64,000 nucleotides of DNA, taken from NCBI GenBank assembly GCA_013396655.1, contig WBMV01000787.1, forward strand, positions 715,716 to 779,715, read 5' to 3'. How positions within the stretch are numbered: position 1 is the first letter of the stretch; every line of letters begins with the position of its first letter. Origin of the DNA: Campylorhamphus procurvoides. Taxonomy: Eukaryota; Chordata; Aves; Passeriformes; Dendrocolaptidae. Made by a program: the position numbers and the translations under genes. Positions 52,491-64,000 of the stretch are shown piece by piece. The notes under the pieces are model-generated. The model did not search any database. It was not told where the DNA came from and worked only from the letters and a program-made list of their open reading frames with translations.

Positions 52491-54519
52491 CAGCGGGATG
52501 TAAGCGGAGAGGCACTGCCGTTCAAAGGAGCCATTCAAGGAAGGAGGAAACAGGAAAAAAAAATGCTTTCCTCAAAGTCACTCGAGCTGTTTGCCAACAA
52601 CAACACAGCCTTAACAGAGTAACCCAAAATCAGGTGGGACAAGTGCGTAGGAGCAGCGACGATGCCACCACGAATGCCAGAGCAGAGTAAGGGCATGGAG
52701 CAGAGATACCTCTGGGGCTGTGTTTGTCCTTCCCCAAACCTCAGGTCATTCCCAAGGCCTGATCCTGCTCTGGTGCTGGCACGCAGAGAGCATTTCTGGA
52801 TCAGCTTGTGTTTGCTGGATTAAAGTTTCATCAAAGGGAGGTTGTGAGTAATGATGAATCCTTCCCTGTGCCGATGCCCTTCCCGGCACCGGTTAGATCC
52901 TTCACTGTAAAATCCATGTGGGACCTGTTTTTATTAAGAACAGCAACAGCAGGGAGAAAATTACACTTCCATGTTCCATGTCCAGTTCTGCTCCAAGACA
53001 AGCCCCTCTCTGCTCAGAGATTGCACTGGGGTTGTTCAAATAAAAGCGGTGAGACCCTTGCCCAATAAAAATAACACTGGCACCAAAGGAAAAGCAAAAT
53101 ATTTGGAATAGCAGCAAAGCCAAAGAAGACCAGAAGCCTCGGGGAGTGCTTTCAGCGATGACTGATGATGTTTTTGTCCCTAAGCAGGACTTGCCCCACC
53201 TGTGCTGCCGTTAAGGAGGTTTGATTTTGCCAAGGACGTGTTCCTGGTGCAGAGATTTAACAGCTCCCATGGACTCCAATGTCTTTGAAACCTGCGTAGA
53301 GAGGCTGGGGAACAGGGAATTGAGTTTTCCTTTAAGTTCAAGATCTTCCAGTAACTTGAGATGACTGAGCAGCACTTTCAGGTGACACACTGGGGGTGTC
53401 TCTTGCTCCATGGGCCCTTCCTGCCTTGCCCCACTGGCTCTGAGTGGGGCAGAGAGGTGCATTCCAGAGGAAAGGTCACACACACAGTGCACCAGGTGTT
53501 TGTAAAGAGAGAGGAAAAGCCAACTGGAAAATGAGTGATGTGCAGGGACGGCTGGAAACCCCTGCAGTCCCAGCCCTGCCTGCAGAGCTGCCTGTGCAGG
53601 AGCCTGCCCTTGGTGATGGATAGGATGGCACTCAGGACTTCCAGGAATTTGCTTTCCAATGCATCATTACACAAACCACACAGAAATGTGAACTGCACCG
53701 AAAGAAAGTGTTTTTCTTTTTCTGGAGACTCCAGTACGTTTCTTTACCCACCTGCTCCACATCCGAGATCAGTGGAGGAATGTACTTGTGGCTCTATGCT
53801 TTTATTCTCCATTTTCCTCTGCCCTTTAGCAGGAAAATCCAGCATGTTCTGGGTGTTGCTGACACACAGAAGGTTGTTCTTGGTGTAGGGAATTTTCTGT
53901 CCCACGGCTCCAGCATTCTGAGTGCCAGGGGGTGCAGAGCAGGCAGGGAGGAGAGAGGTATCTGAGCACTGCAACCTGCACGAAAATTGTGGTGGGATAA
54001 GATAAGACATGAATGTAAATCACTGTAACTCTGTTGTTACAGTGTGCTCCAGCTCTGGAATAAATCTTTCCTTGCTGCTGGACGTGGTTTAAGGGAAAAT
54101 GGGATGAATAGGGCTGGGCAGGTTGTGGGGGATGTGGGGGGAGTGCTGGGTGGGTGGGCACCATCTCCCACCTCAGCAGGGCAGCGAGGGGACATCTGTC
54201 ATGAGGGACAGGGCAGGGGGACAGCCCGTGCCCGGCGGGTCCCTGGACGGGTCCCACAGATGTCCCAGCTGGTGGCAGGGATTTGGGGGACAGCTCTGGC
54301 TGCCGCTGCAGGGTGAGGATCCAAGACACTTCCTAAATCCAAGCGTTTATCTGTGCCCCGGTGCTTGCTGTGCACCTGCTATTTTCCAGGTAAACCCCCC
54401 GTTGCCCACCCCACAGCCCCTCCAGCTGCTCCGTGGAAGCAAAACCTTCAGAGTCAGCGTTTTCCCTGCCCTGCTCCATCCCCAAGTCCCTCCACTCCTC
54501 ACGCCAGCCCAGGCCTCGC

Positions 54520-54840
54520 TTTTAGCTGCAGAACAAGTGCATAAAAATGATCTTATTTATTACAGGAGACATGTTTTAAAACAACTGACAAAATTGCAAG
54601 ATGTAAAACGACAAGCAAGTGCTTTTTCTTTTTTAAGCCCGTATAGACTCCTGGCAATGATAAAAATAGTGTTTTCTTTTTTAAAGTTGGAATTAATCTT
54701 TCTTTCCAAAGCAATCATGTATCAGGAAAAGCAGGAAGACACTTGGATATTAACTGATACTCGCTGGTGATGGTTAGTTATGGAATGGCCGGGACTCGCT
54801 TCCCTCCGCAGAGCCATTAACGTTACAAACATTAAAGCAA
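54520..54840. promoter_or_regulatory. Candidate conserved enhancer
   Basis: AT-rich, non-repetitive island with tgcataaaaatgatcttatt, aaaacaactgacaaaattgc and agccattaacgttac. The composition changes abruptly at both ends. Confidence 0.4.
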
Positions 54841-55429
54841 AGAAAAAAGGTGAAGGGTTTTTTTTCCCCCTCCCCTGTTCCCTTGATGTGCGACTAACAG
54901 CTGCTTTTCTGTGTGACAAATCAGTGGGGTCTTCCTGTTGTTGATGTAATGAAGCTGTTTCCTGGTGGGAAATTCTACGGGATAAATTGCAGGAGGGGGA
55001 GGAGAACATCCCACACTCACCGAAGTGCCTTGGAGGGAGGGACTGCCCGGGGGTCACAGGCACTTCACCAAGGCGTTTTGGGGCGTTTTGCCTGTTTATC
55101 TCCAAGTTTGCTGCCATCAGAGTGAAGGACCTCGTGGCCCTGGGTTGTAGGCAGGGTATTTTGGGGTATTCTCTCTGCTGTGCCAAGCAGAGAAGCTCTG
55201 AAATGGGTGGTGGGGTGGGGGTGATGGTGACCCTCCATCTCCATCGCTATCAGCACTACTCGTTGCTCTGGGACCCCCAAAAATCACCGTGGGGACATCA
55301 GGGTTTCCCTGTGCTGGCACCACTCGGGGGCTTTGGGGGATCAGCCTTGATGGGTTCATTTAGTCCTCAGACACCCACAAAAAAAAATAAAAAATCACTT
55401 TTGCCCCCAGCTTCCTTTTTTTCTTTGCT

Positions 55430-55860
55430 AGTATTAGTTAATTAAACTATGCAAATTAAACCAACTTAATTTCTATAATATCAGGGCCGGAGCCTCAAAC
55501 CCTTCGGTGCAGCTCATCTGGCACGTTTGTCACAGAAAATGTTTGGAGCAACTCTAATAAAAATGAAAAAGGCTGTAAATCAAGTTTAATTTATTCATTT
55601 TCTGTATGGTATGAAAGCATGCCAAAATCAGATTATTTATGAGCCCTTCATAACAATAGGCATTTTTATTGGTTGCAAATGACAAAAGGGGTTCTCAGAG
55701 GGATTTTTTTCTTCTTTTAAATTTTTTGAATGCCTTTTCAGAAACATTTATTTTTTTGGACTCTATGATCTCAAAGAAAAATATTTAATCATTGATACAA
55801 TAAAAAATAATTTATATTTTGATACTGAAAAACACATCAGTCTTTAAAACATAAATAGAC
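55430..55860. promoter_or_regulatory. Candidate conserved enhancer with an octamer site
   Basis: Long AT-rich island with an exact POU octamer ATGCAAAT at 55449-55456 next to several TAAT cores, and attttctgtatggtatgaaa further on. It is the largest such block in the window. Confidence 0.45.
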
Positions 55861-56999
55861 AGAGCTAATCCAGCCCAAAGGCTTGGGTGAATGCTACCCC
55901 ACAAGTTAGAGGGAAGGGCTGTGATTTATACCCACGTCCTTAAATTTCCCATTAAGAGCATAATCCCCCATAAGTCTTTCACAAAACGTCTGAGCCACTG
56001 GGGTTTGGTTTTCCTTTTGTTTTTCCAGACCCTTTGGTGGGTCGATGGGTGCTCTGCACACACGGTCACACATGTGTGCCCATGCACTTGCCTCAAGGTG
56101 ACTTTCTTTGCCCACCCATGGCTAATTAACAACATCTCAGTGAGTCCCTGTGGGGCAGGTAACCCACCCTGACACCAAAAATCATCCCTAAAACAGCTCT
56201 TGGCTGGTTTTGCCTCCACTTTCTTGCTCATTTAAACCACTGCTTGCCCATTTTGTGGCACAGCTGAACCCAGAGGTGGGTTTGGTGATGGGCAGGTGCC
56301 ACACACCCAGGACAGGCACTGACTGACCACATGGACCAGTCTGGGATGCTCTTGTTGGTGTCACGGTGGTCCCCCCTGAGGCTGCCACCCTGCTGGCTCT
56401 GGGAAGGGGGGTGAGGACCCCCCCAGACCTGTGTGGCACCATGCTGGCAAGGAGCCTGGGGCAACCAAAGGGCAGAGTCACTTCTTTCAGAGGGGAATTA
56501 CTCACAGTGACCCCAAAACTCCAGGACCTGAGGAAGAAGTGGAGGAAGAGCACCCCAGGGGCGAGACAGGGTGCAAGGGGCAGCATCTCCATAGTGGGGA
56601 CACTGCTGGGGACAGTATTGGGAAGTGGGTGCCCCCCTGCCCTCAGCATCCTGGACATTGTGGCCAACAGCCACCTGGCAGCAGGACAGGCAAGGGTACC
56701 CCAAAACTCCTTGTGGAAGGGGACAAAAGCCTGGTTGGGTAGTGCAGGGAGGTTTGGCTTTGCCAAAGAGCTCTGGGTGAGGAGGGGAACCTTCTCCAGC
56801 AGGAACGAGAGCTTTCTCGGTGCCCGGCCTGGCCCGGCCTGAGAATGAAACAGGAAAAAAACCACCGAGAAAAGAGGGAACCCCCTCCCCGGGAGAATTA
56901 GCATCCAGGATCTGTCAGTCACTGGGAGCTTTTGGTAAAAGGGGCCCCTTGTCAACCTCTGCCTTTGATGTGACTGGGACGGAGGTGCTCAATTAAAAG

Positions 57000-57150
57000 C
57001 CTATCAGTCTGTAAGTAAATCAACGCCTATCAGGCTTGTCACATCAAACAAACGATTATTGCACGAACCCGCCCACCCCATTAATCTGGCTGTTCCTTCT
57101 TGACAGCTCAGGGTCAGGGCACTGTAAATCCTGCACTGGATTGCAGCCAC
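57000..57150. promoter_or_regulatory. Candidate conserved enhancer
   Basis: Contains gcctatca twice, 28 bp apart (56999 and 57027), aaacgattattgcacg, and cattaatctgg followed by ttgacag 17 bp later. It is reminiscent of the composite sites downstream of ZNF703. Confidence 0.35.
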
Positions 57151-58594
57151 CTGGAGCAGGATTAAAGCAGCCCCGCAGCATGTGCTGCTGCACCCAATTA
57201 CACCCTGGCTGAGGAGAGGGGCACCCGAGGGGTCCCCAGACAGGACCGGGGTCCCCCCCAGAGTTCTACTTTGCAAGGTCACAGCTGGTGACATGGGTGG
57301 TTTGGTGGTGCCCATGTGGATGCTGTGGTAAATGCTGGGGTGTGTTGGCTCCAGGGATGCTCAGCTGTGGGGAATGGAGAGCTCAGCACCCGGTTTAGAG
57401 GGGTGCTCAGCACCTGGAATTGCCAGTGCCTGTCTGGCTGCCGAGATAACAAGGACTCCAAAGTCCCTTGGCTGTTCTGGAAAGTTGTTGTCCAAGGGAT
57501 GGTCACACACAAGCCCACAATCACATGCTGATGGTGGACAGTCACACTGGGCTGGTCCAAACCTTGCTGTGCTCTGGTCAGGTCACACTTACACCTGTGA
57601 CCTGGACAGGGATTGACCTTGGGTACCTCTCATGGTGAAAGGAACCAACAGGTTGAGCTTTTGGATGTTCCGTGGGTCTGGATTAGCAGCAGCAGTCCCA
57701 GGGACACCAGGCTTTTCCCATCAGGTCACTCGAGGTGAAGGCAACTGGGGGACTTCTGCCCTCACCCGCATGGTTGCACCATGTCTTGGCCCCAGGGTTT
57801 TGGAGCACAGGGCTGGGCTGGCAGAGGGTGCTGGAGCTGGGAAAGCAGCCGGGACCATCTCTCTGAGAACAAGCAGCTCTATTCAAGGGGATGCAGAGGC
57901 CAAACTTCCCTGAAAAACCTCAGTGCTGCGGTGGGAGCAGCCTCGGGACAGCCAGAGCTTGTGATTCCTGCACACAGGCACAGGCTTGTCACAAAGGAAA
58001 AGCAGAATCTGGGATCACATGAGGGCTGTGCCTTGGAGTGTGGGAGTGGGTCTTTTCCTGGGGAGGCTGCAGGTTGGGTTTGGGGAGGGGCTTGGTGCCC
58101 CCATCTCAGCGAGGGCTCTGCTGTCCCCATGTGCTGGATTTGGGATGGGGTCTGCCCTTCTCTGGGCAGCTGGAACCACGGAGTCAGTGCCAGCAGAGGT
58201 GACAGTAAATAGGAGACAGACTCTCACTGGGCCACATTTGATACGGTGACACCAAATCTTGGCCGATAAGCTGTGTCGCCTCGGCAGGGAGAGCCATCAC
58301 CCCTCACCCTGCTCTGCACACCCACCCGGCGCCCTCGGCTCTCCCACCACGTCAAGCAACACCTGCCCACCCCAGGAGATAAACCCCACCATGTCCCAAA
58401 TGTCCCTGCCATGCCCAGCTGGCTCTGCCCAGCCCCAGACCAGCAGTGGGAGATGCTGGAGTTGGTGGGGAGGGCAGAAAGGAAATTCCCCTCTCCATCA
58501 CCCACTGTCCCATCCCAGTATGGGGGGAAGTGCTGGGGGTGCACGACCAGGGGGATCTGGCCCTGAGGAGTTTATCTCCCACACATGATCAATG

Positions 58595-58830
58595 CTGAGT
58601 TTAAGTAAGGTTTATTGGTATCTGTAATTTAACATGACATATTTCTAACACGAATTACTCTGAGATCATCGTGTGCATAAAATATGACAGGAATCTTTTA
58701 AGTGCAAGCATAGTTCTCAGTTAATTTAATAACTGAGATGGAAAATGGAATAGCATTAAATTTAATATTTTACATAATGCTCCTACACTTCCTTCACTTG
58801 CTGCTGGCATCATTTGTTTTCCCTTCTTCT
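58595..58830. promoter_or_regulatory. Candidate conserved enhancer
   Basis: AT-rich block: tttattggtatctgtaattt, catgacatatttctaacac and gcattaaatttaat. No coding potential and no repeat signature. Confidence 0.35.
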
Positions 58831-59679
58831 TCATTTACAGCCCACTCAGCCCGAATTGTCCTGGAGTCTGGCCAGGGAGGGGTGTGCTGACCCCTGGAAG
58901 GGCCACAGTGACCCCCAATGCTGCTCCCACATCTCCTCCATCCTGTGAAAAGGTGATGGGATGCTCTGGGTGCCCCCTCACCTTTGCTCCCTGCAGATGG
59001 GGCTCCTCATTGGGTGCCTGTGTCTTGGCAAACCTCCTGACCTGAAGCATCCACAGTCAGATCAACTTCCCTGGAGCAGGACGGGGACAGGGGCATGTGA
59101 AACCCCTGGGACACCCTCCTCGGGGCAGCAGCCGATGCTCCATGCCAGGTTTTGTGCTGGCCGTGGGATCTGGGAGCCTGTGCGCTGCAGAAGGGATCGA
59201 TACAGCTCTTAGCCTTGTCCCTTCCTATTGAGCCTCGGCGGTGATTTAAGGGGCTCCGGTGACGCGGCGCTGCTGCCGCGGACAAGGTGTTAACACCGAT
59301 GCGGAGGGGCTGGGGCTGCGAGGGGGCCGGCAGGGCTGGCACGATCCCTCCCTCCAGCCTCGTCCGCTCTCGCTCAGAGGGTCCCCGTGGCTGCGATGGA
59401 AGGAGGGATGTTGGAGGGATTGGGTGGGGAGGGGAGGCTGGAGCTGCGGGAGCAGCCGGCTCTTTATCGGAGAGTAGCAGAGCCTGACAGCGCTGTAACT
59501 CTCTCTTCCTAAGGAGATGAGCTTGCAATAAACCAAGGAGCACATTAGAGGTAACGAGACAAAATGGCAGGGTTTGGAAAGCCCGGCAAAGCAATAATCC
59601 CTGCTGGAACAGAGAGAGCACTCAGCTCACCTCTGCTCCTGGAAACGCTGCCAGAACAGTTCTTTACTGTGACTTGGAA

Positions 59680-59890
59680 AGTCTCGGCCGTGGGTTTCAA
59701 CACCTCACGCTCACACCACATCATGCAAAACTTAATTCTACTTTCAGGCTGATGTCAACATTCCCCTTTATTGCCACGGCGAAATGTGAAGACTACATTA
59801 ATTTGCATTTGCTGTGTGCGAGTAACGTGTTCCAGATAATCACAGTAACTCCTCTAAGGTATAGACGAGAATTTCCTGGATAATGTGCTG
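59680..59890. promoter_or_regulatory. Candidate conserved enhancer with a POU octamer
   Basis: Contains ATTTGCAT at 59801-59808 directly after acattaa, plus ttccagataatcacagtaac and ggataatgtgctggatgg. Confidence 0.4.
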
Positions 59891-60659
59891 GATGGAAAAA
59901 TCTGATGGGGTCCAGGAGTAGGAAACGCCATTGTGTGTTTTCATAACTCCACCTGGAAGCAGCACAGCCCAGAAATACAGGCTGCAGCCCTTGGCTGGGC
60001 TCACCTCACTGTGGGGAGGGTGACTCGGGGGGCTGGGTTGGGCACTGGCACCCACTTGCTGTGGGAGTATCTCCCAGAGCTCCTCAAGCTGTAAGAAGTG
60101 ACCATGGAAGGCCATGGAAAGGGGTATTCTCCTCCCATATGACTTTTAACACCAGGGAGCCATTTCTCCATGGAACAAATAACCCACTGCTAACTGGAGG
60201 CCAAGCAATTATTAGTTTAAGAACGTGCTGGAAACATGGATATTCTAGTCTGGGACGGTAATGACCCTTTGCCCATGGAGCTGGGAAATAAATGGAGACC
60301 CAGGGGCCTGTGCAGGAACCACCTCGTGCCCTGCAGTAAATAACTGGCCCGAGCTCAGAGGATCCTACTGCATGTGAGTGCTCCAGCCAGGATACAGCAA
60401 CTGAGGGAATGGATTTTCCATCTTCCCTGATCTACAGAGTGCCCCAGACGATGGCAATGATTGCACATGGCAGCCAGAAGCTTCCAAAGGCTCTGCAAAC
60501 CAACAGCTGGGCTCTGGGAAGCTCCTCCTGAAGGTGCTGGGGCTCTGGGAGGGGACAGGGGATCCTCCCGGGTGGGATCCATCCCATATCCAGCCCCCGT
60601 GGCTGCACTGGCCACCCGCCTGGCATAAAACCACATGCCAGGATCCGGAGATGGCATGT

Positions 60660-60950
60660 GGGAGCGATGAATTCATTTCCATTTATGATCTGTTATGATG
60701 ATACCCCTGAAGGATAAAAGTCTATACATAATAATCTCCCTCTTCAGCTTTGTTAACAACTTCAATTAACAGGGAGCTGTGTAATGCTTCATCAGCCGCT
60801 CGGATTACAGATGAAATTAAGCCATCATATTTATGAACTACGCAGCGAGTTCGAGGAGGACTCCACATATTTTACGTTTAATAACTTGCCCTCTCATTTT
60901 ATTTATAACGTTAATAATGATTTGGTGGCTGCTTTGGGGGGAAAACAGAA
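60660..60950. promoter_or_regulatory. Candidate conserved enhancer
   Basis: About 290 bases with taatctccctcttcagcttt, tgttaacaacttcaattaac, gcctatacat-like AT runs and taataatgatttggtggc. Flanked by GC-rich DNA. Confidence 0.4.
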
Positions 60951-61559
60951 ATGACGAAGGCGGCCGGGCAGGAGGGAAGCGGTGCTGGGCTCTCTGGAGC
61001 AGTGCTGCCCATACCCAGCCATGCACCCCCTGCCTCTGCTCCCTCCTCTTTGATTTCCCATTAAAGCCCCCTCTGAACACAGAGGCTTCTCCATGGAATT
61101 GCTTTCCACTCAGCACTTTGAAACCTGGGATGAGGATTAATGATTGAATCCTGCACCCACCAGCTGGAGCATCGGCAGCCAGCACATGCCAGCGGGTCCT
61201 GCATCCAGGGTGGCACCAGCTTTAGGGGGCACTCCATAGATTTTGACCCCATGCTTCAGGTGAAGGGACAGTGCTTTGCCATGGGAAAACATGGAATTAT
61301 CATCCCATGAAGTGGGGAGGGGCAGCAGGAGCTGGTGGGAGAGTTTCTCCTGCACACTCCGCTTCTTCCCATCCTCCCCATCCTGCCAGGTTGGTTTTGG
61401 GGTGTTGCTCCCTGCCAGGGACCCCCGTTATCACCACCCTCTCTGACTGACCTGTAGACTGGAAACACAGCTCGCTCTGGAGCCCTGGCACAGTGAAGCT
61501 GAGCAAGGTTAATTAATTTGAGGGAAGACTGAAGCCCCAAAGATGGGGAGCAGCACGTT

Positions 61560-62180
61560 GAAAGATGATGGCTGGCAAAAATCATTAGAAGCATCTTTCA
61601 ACAATCTATACACTGTTATCGATCCTGTTATAGATCATGTTCCTTTCCCCTTTTTTGCAGGATCTTCTGGATCGATACAGCAAGTGCATTGAGACTGTAG
61701 CAACACATTTAAAACCTTATAAAAGGTTATTTAGTTGCTAACAGTGCAGCAGTTTCTGCAAAGCCTGCCAAAAGGTTACAGCTTTTTGGGCATCATAAAT
61801 TACAGACGACAGGGAAAAAAAGTAAGTGCGGTTTTCTTTATTGTCTGGGTGATGGATGGGCTCCTGAACAAGACACAAAATACATCATATCACCTTTAAT
61901 GGGACCACATTTCTGTAGCCATAACTCACAATTTTAAAATAGAAAATGGTGAAATATGGCGTTGTATATTCCACTCCTGACATATTTATGAGTCCTTCCC
62001 TTCTTATAAATACAGTGATTGCTATTTCAAAGCAGCACGTCAGGTATGAGCAGAGCACAAACAGCTGGTGCGAGTGAAAAATTATGGCCAGAGTTGGACA
62101 TTTTCAAAAACTCTCTCTAGCAGCAGTAAATTTACAATGTTTGCACTAACTGTTATTAAAACCAAATCCATATCTTGGCA
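61560..62180. promoter_or_regulatory. Candidate conserved enhancer with an inverted repeat
   Basis: AT-rich island. An imperfect inverted repeat (ctgttatcgatcc at 61613-61625, ggatcgatacag at 61669-61680) carries the ATCGAT core in each arm. The region continues with acctaaaa-free AT-rich DNA to 62180, including attttaaaatagaaaatgg. Confidence 0.4.
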
Positions 62181-62392
62181 ACAGGACTCCAGCTGGAGTG
62201 ACGGTGCCGCTGACAGCCGGGCCGAGCCCGGGGGCTGCTCCTGGGGAAGCATTAAAAGGCTCTTGGAGGGCCCGGGGGTCCCTCAGGGCAGCGCCGGGGA
62301 AGGCAGAGCCCTGGGCAAAACCTGTGATGGGTGTGCGGGGCTGGAGCTGGGCTTAAACACAGCTCCGAACGGTGCAGAGAGGTGGGGAAGCA

Positions 62393-62669
62393 AGGATGGG
62401 GCTGAGGATGGAGTGAGAGGATGTAGCGGAGGATGTAGCTGAGGATGGAGCCGAGGATGTAGCCGAGGATGGAGCTTAGGATGGAGCTGAGGATGAGGCT
62501 GAGGATGGAGCAGAGGATGAAGCTGAGGATGGAGCTGAGGATGAAGCTGAGGATGGAGCTGAGGATGAGGCTGTGGATGGAGCAGAGGATGAGGCTCAGG
62601 ATGGAGCAGAGGATGGAGCTGAGGATGAGGCTGTGGATGGAGCAGAGGATGGAGCTGAGGATGGATCAT
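62393..62669. repeat. 12-bp minisatellite, atggagctgagg unit
   Basis: About 23 copies of a 12-bp unit with substitutions only, apart from the left edge. Because 12 is a multiple of three it stays open in several frames and yields spurious tetrapeptide-repeat reading frames (MELR on plus, HPQL on minus). Confidence 0.9.
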
Positions 62670-63519
62670 GAGGATGGAGAATCCTCACTCCCGGCACGTC
62701 CCGTCCCTGCCGCCCTCGCTCTCCCCACTTCACGAACGTGGCGGGTCAGCCGCTCCCAGAGCACCGCGCTCCAGCTCCGGCCTCTCTCAGTTTATCCTTC
62801 AGTTTGATGTGACTCCAACCCACGCCTCGGCTCCGCGGCCGTCCCTGGATCATTATTTCCATTCACTCGGCGAGAGCCTTTCACTAACAAATACCTCGCG
62901 AAGAACTAATCCTGCCAAGAGCCCTCTCGAGCACCCCTCACCCCTGGGAGCAGGGGAAAGTCCCCGGCCTCATTTAGGCACACAAAAGGCCTCTAATTAG
63001 CTTTTTGTTTAGTCCGATTATGACTGTGAGTTTTGACCTTTCAAAGTGATTAGCTTTTGAAGAGAACTCATTTGCATAACATCGGTTTCCAAACTACATC
63101 TACAATCTAGGATCAGACTTTTTGTTTTTGCTGTTCACTCATTTTTCCTTTTTTATTTTTTTTTCTTTTTAGCAGCAGCTAGGCTTTGTGTTTTGGTCCC
63201 TGGATGAGGCTCTGCTCCTGCCCTTCGACACCTCCAGCGCTCCGGGGCTCTGGTGCACCCACTTTTAGGTCACACGAGCTTTCTCCAGCCCATTCCCAAA
63301 GTTCTGGCTTTGCCATCCCTGGAAAAACGCATCTTCCTGGGAGATGTCCACCTACATCCTGCTGCCACCACCAACCCATGGCTCACCTGAGCTCCCTGGG
63401 ACCCCCAAGGAAAGCCTGGAGTCCTTCCAGCTGAGAAGCCAAGCCCTCCCTCCAGCCATCCTGGCCCAGCTGCCAACACAGACACGGCCAAGGTCACCGG
63501 CAGAGCCCGAGGGAACAAA

Positions 63520-63850
63520 GGGCTTTAACAGGTTCTTTGTGGCAGCTAAATTCAAAACTCTTTATCACCATAAACATTCCTTTATCTGGGCAAAGCCCTC
63601 CAGAGGTGCATTTTATTACCCTGGGTTATTAAACAAAAACTTTTCAATAATGAGGCACGTTGATCTCCGCATTTGCCTCTGGCAAGAGAGACCCAACCTG
63701 CAGGTTTATCAGTCCCGTGTCGCCACCGGGACTCGGGATGGGGTTGCCTCTATCTCTGCCGGTGATAAACCTGCCCAGCTGCGAGAGTTTGCATCTCCTC
63801 GGCCCATGAATAATATAGATTGTTGCCTTGGATAGGTCTTCTTGGAAAGT
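63520..63850. promoter_or_regulatory. Candidate conserved enhancer with a 12-bp inverted repeat
   Basis: Contains ctttatcaccataaacattc, cattttattaccctggg and a perfect inverted repeat, gcaggtttatca at 63700-63711 and tgataaacctgc at 63763-63774. Confidence 0.4.
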
Positions 63851-64000
63851 GTCTCCTGGCACAATAGCTCAGGGCTTGGGGGGCTTCATAGGGATCAAAG
63901 GTTTTGGAGATAACAGTCCCCCTCACCTTTCCTCCCCTCGGAGAGAAGGGGCTAAGGGCTCAATGCAGGGCTAAGACCAAGCAAACCCTGACTTTACTTT

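Larger units (their letters stand above)
51441..64000. other. ZNF703 upstream non-coding region
   Basis: No exon recognised. AT-rich islands that look like conserved regulatory DNA lie at 51655-51775, 52170-52560, 54520-54840, 55430-55860, 57000-57150, 58595-58830, 59680-59890, 60660-60950, 61560-62180, 62960-63180 and 63520-63850. They are separated by GC-richer, low-complexity DNA. In human this side of ZNF703 is gene-poor, which fits a regulatory domain. Confidence 0.5.

Noticed and set aside
62283..62669. HPQLHP and MELR repeat proteins
   Set aside because: Products of a 12-bp minisatellite that is open in several frames on both strands; no start context, no homology.

Overview
The window is vertebrate nuclear DNA, most likely from a bird. 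It has interrupted genes with canonical GT/AG introns, CR1 LINE fragments, many GC-rich minisatellites and short introns. The gene order ADGRA2 - PLPBP - ERLIN2 - ZNF703, all transcribed from the minus strand, matches the human 8p11.23 block. In birds this block probably lies on a microchromosome (inference). The sequence is a draft assembly: it has N gaps at 22772-23037 and 49853-50601 and single-N joins at 14424, 24030, 24248 and 36264.

Layout from left to right: (1) 1-8056 holds ADGRA2 (GPR124) coding exons 2 to 18, the last cut by the window edge. They encode four LRRs, LRRCT, Ig, HRM, GAIN/GPS and TM1 to about TM4. Exon 1 (signal peptide, LRRNT) was not found. (2) 8057-18390 is non-coding: ADGRA2 intron 1, its unseen promoter and intergenic DNA, with several minisatellites. 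(3) 18390-23149 is PLPBP, complete in eight coding exons (276 codons). (4) 23150-25075 contains the PLPBP promoter and an almost perfect 644-bp duplication bounded by single Ns, probably an assembly artefact. (5) 25075-36149 is ERLIN2, complete in eleven coding exons (342 codons) with a 2.4-kb 3'UTR. Just upstream lie a perfect CRE and a CTCF-like site. (6) 36265-47870 has no recognisable protein gene but holds many AT-rich islands that look like conserved regulatory DNA. (7) 47870 to about 50600 is ZNF703, of which the last 376 codons are visible and the N-terminus is in an N gap. (8) 50602-64000 is ZNF703 upstream DNA: a pentanucleotide minisatellite, then a series of enhancer-like islands.

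The four genes are unrelated in function. ADGRA2 is a Wnt7 co-receptor component, PLPBP handles vitamin B6, ERLIN2 acts in ER-associated degradation and ZNF703 is a transcriptional repressor. They share only conserved synteny.

The most interesting signal is regulatory. The octamer TGATTAAT (a HOX-PBX consensus) occurs eight times by eye within 14.5 kb around ZNF703. Five copies have the MEIS/PREP hexamer TGACAG 3 to 10 bp away, three of them at exactly 5 bp. Three of these sit in longer stretches (about 55 bp) that resemble one another, as if one enhancer module had been locally duplicated.
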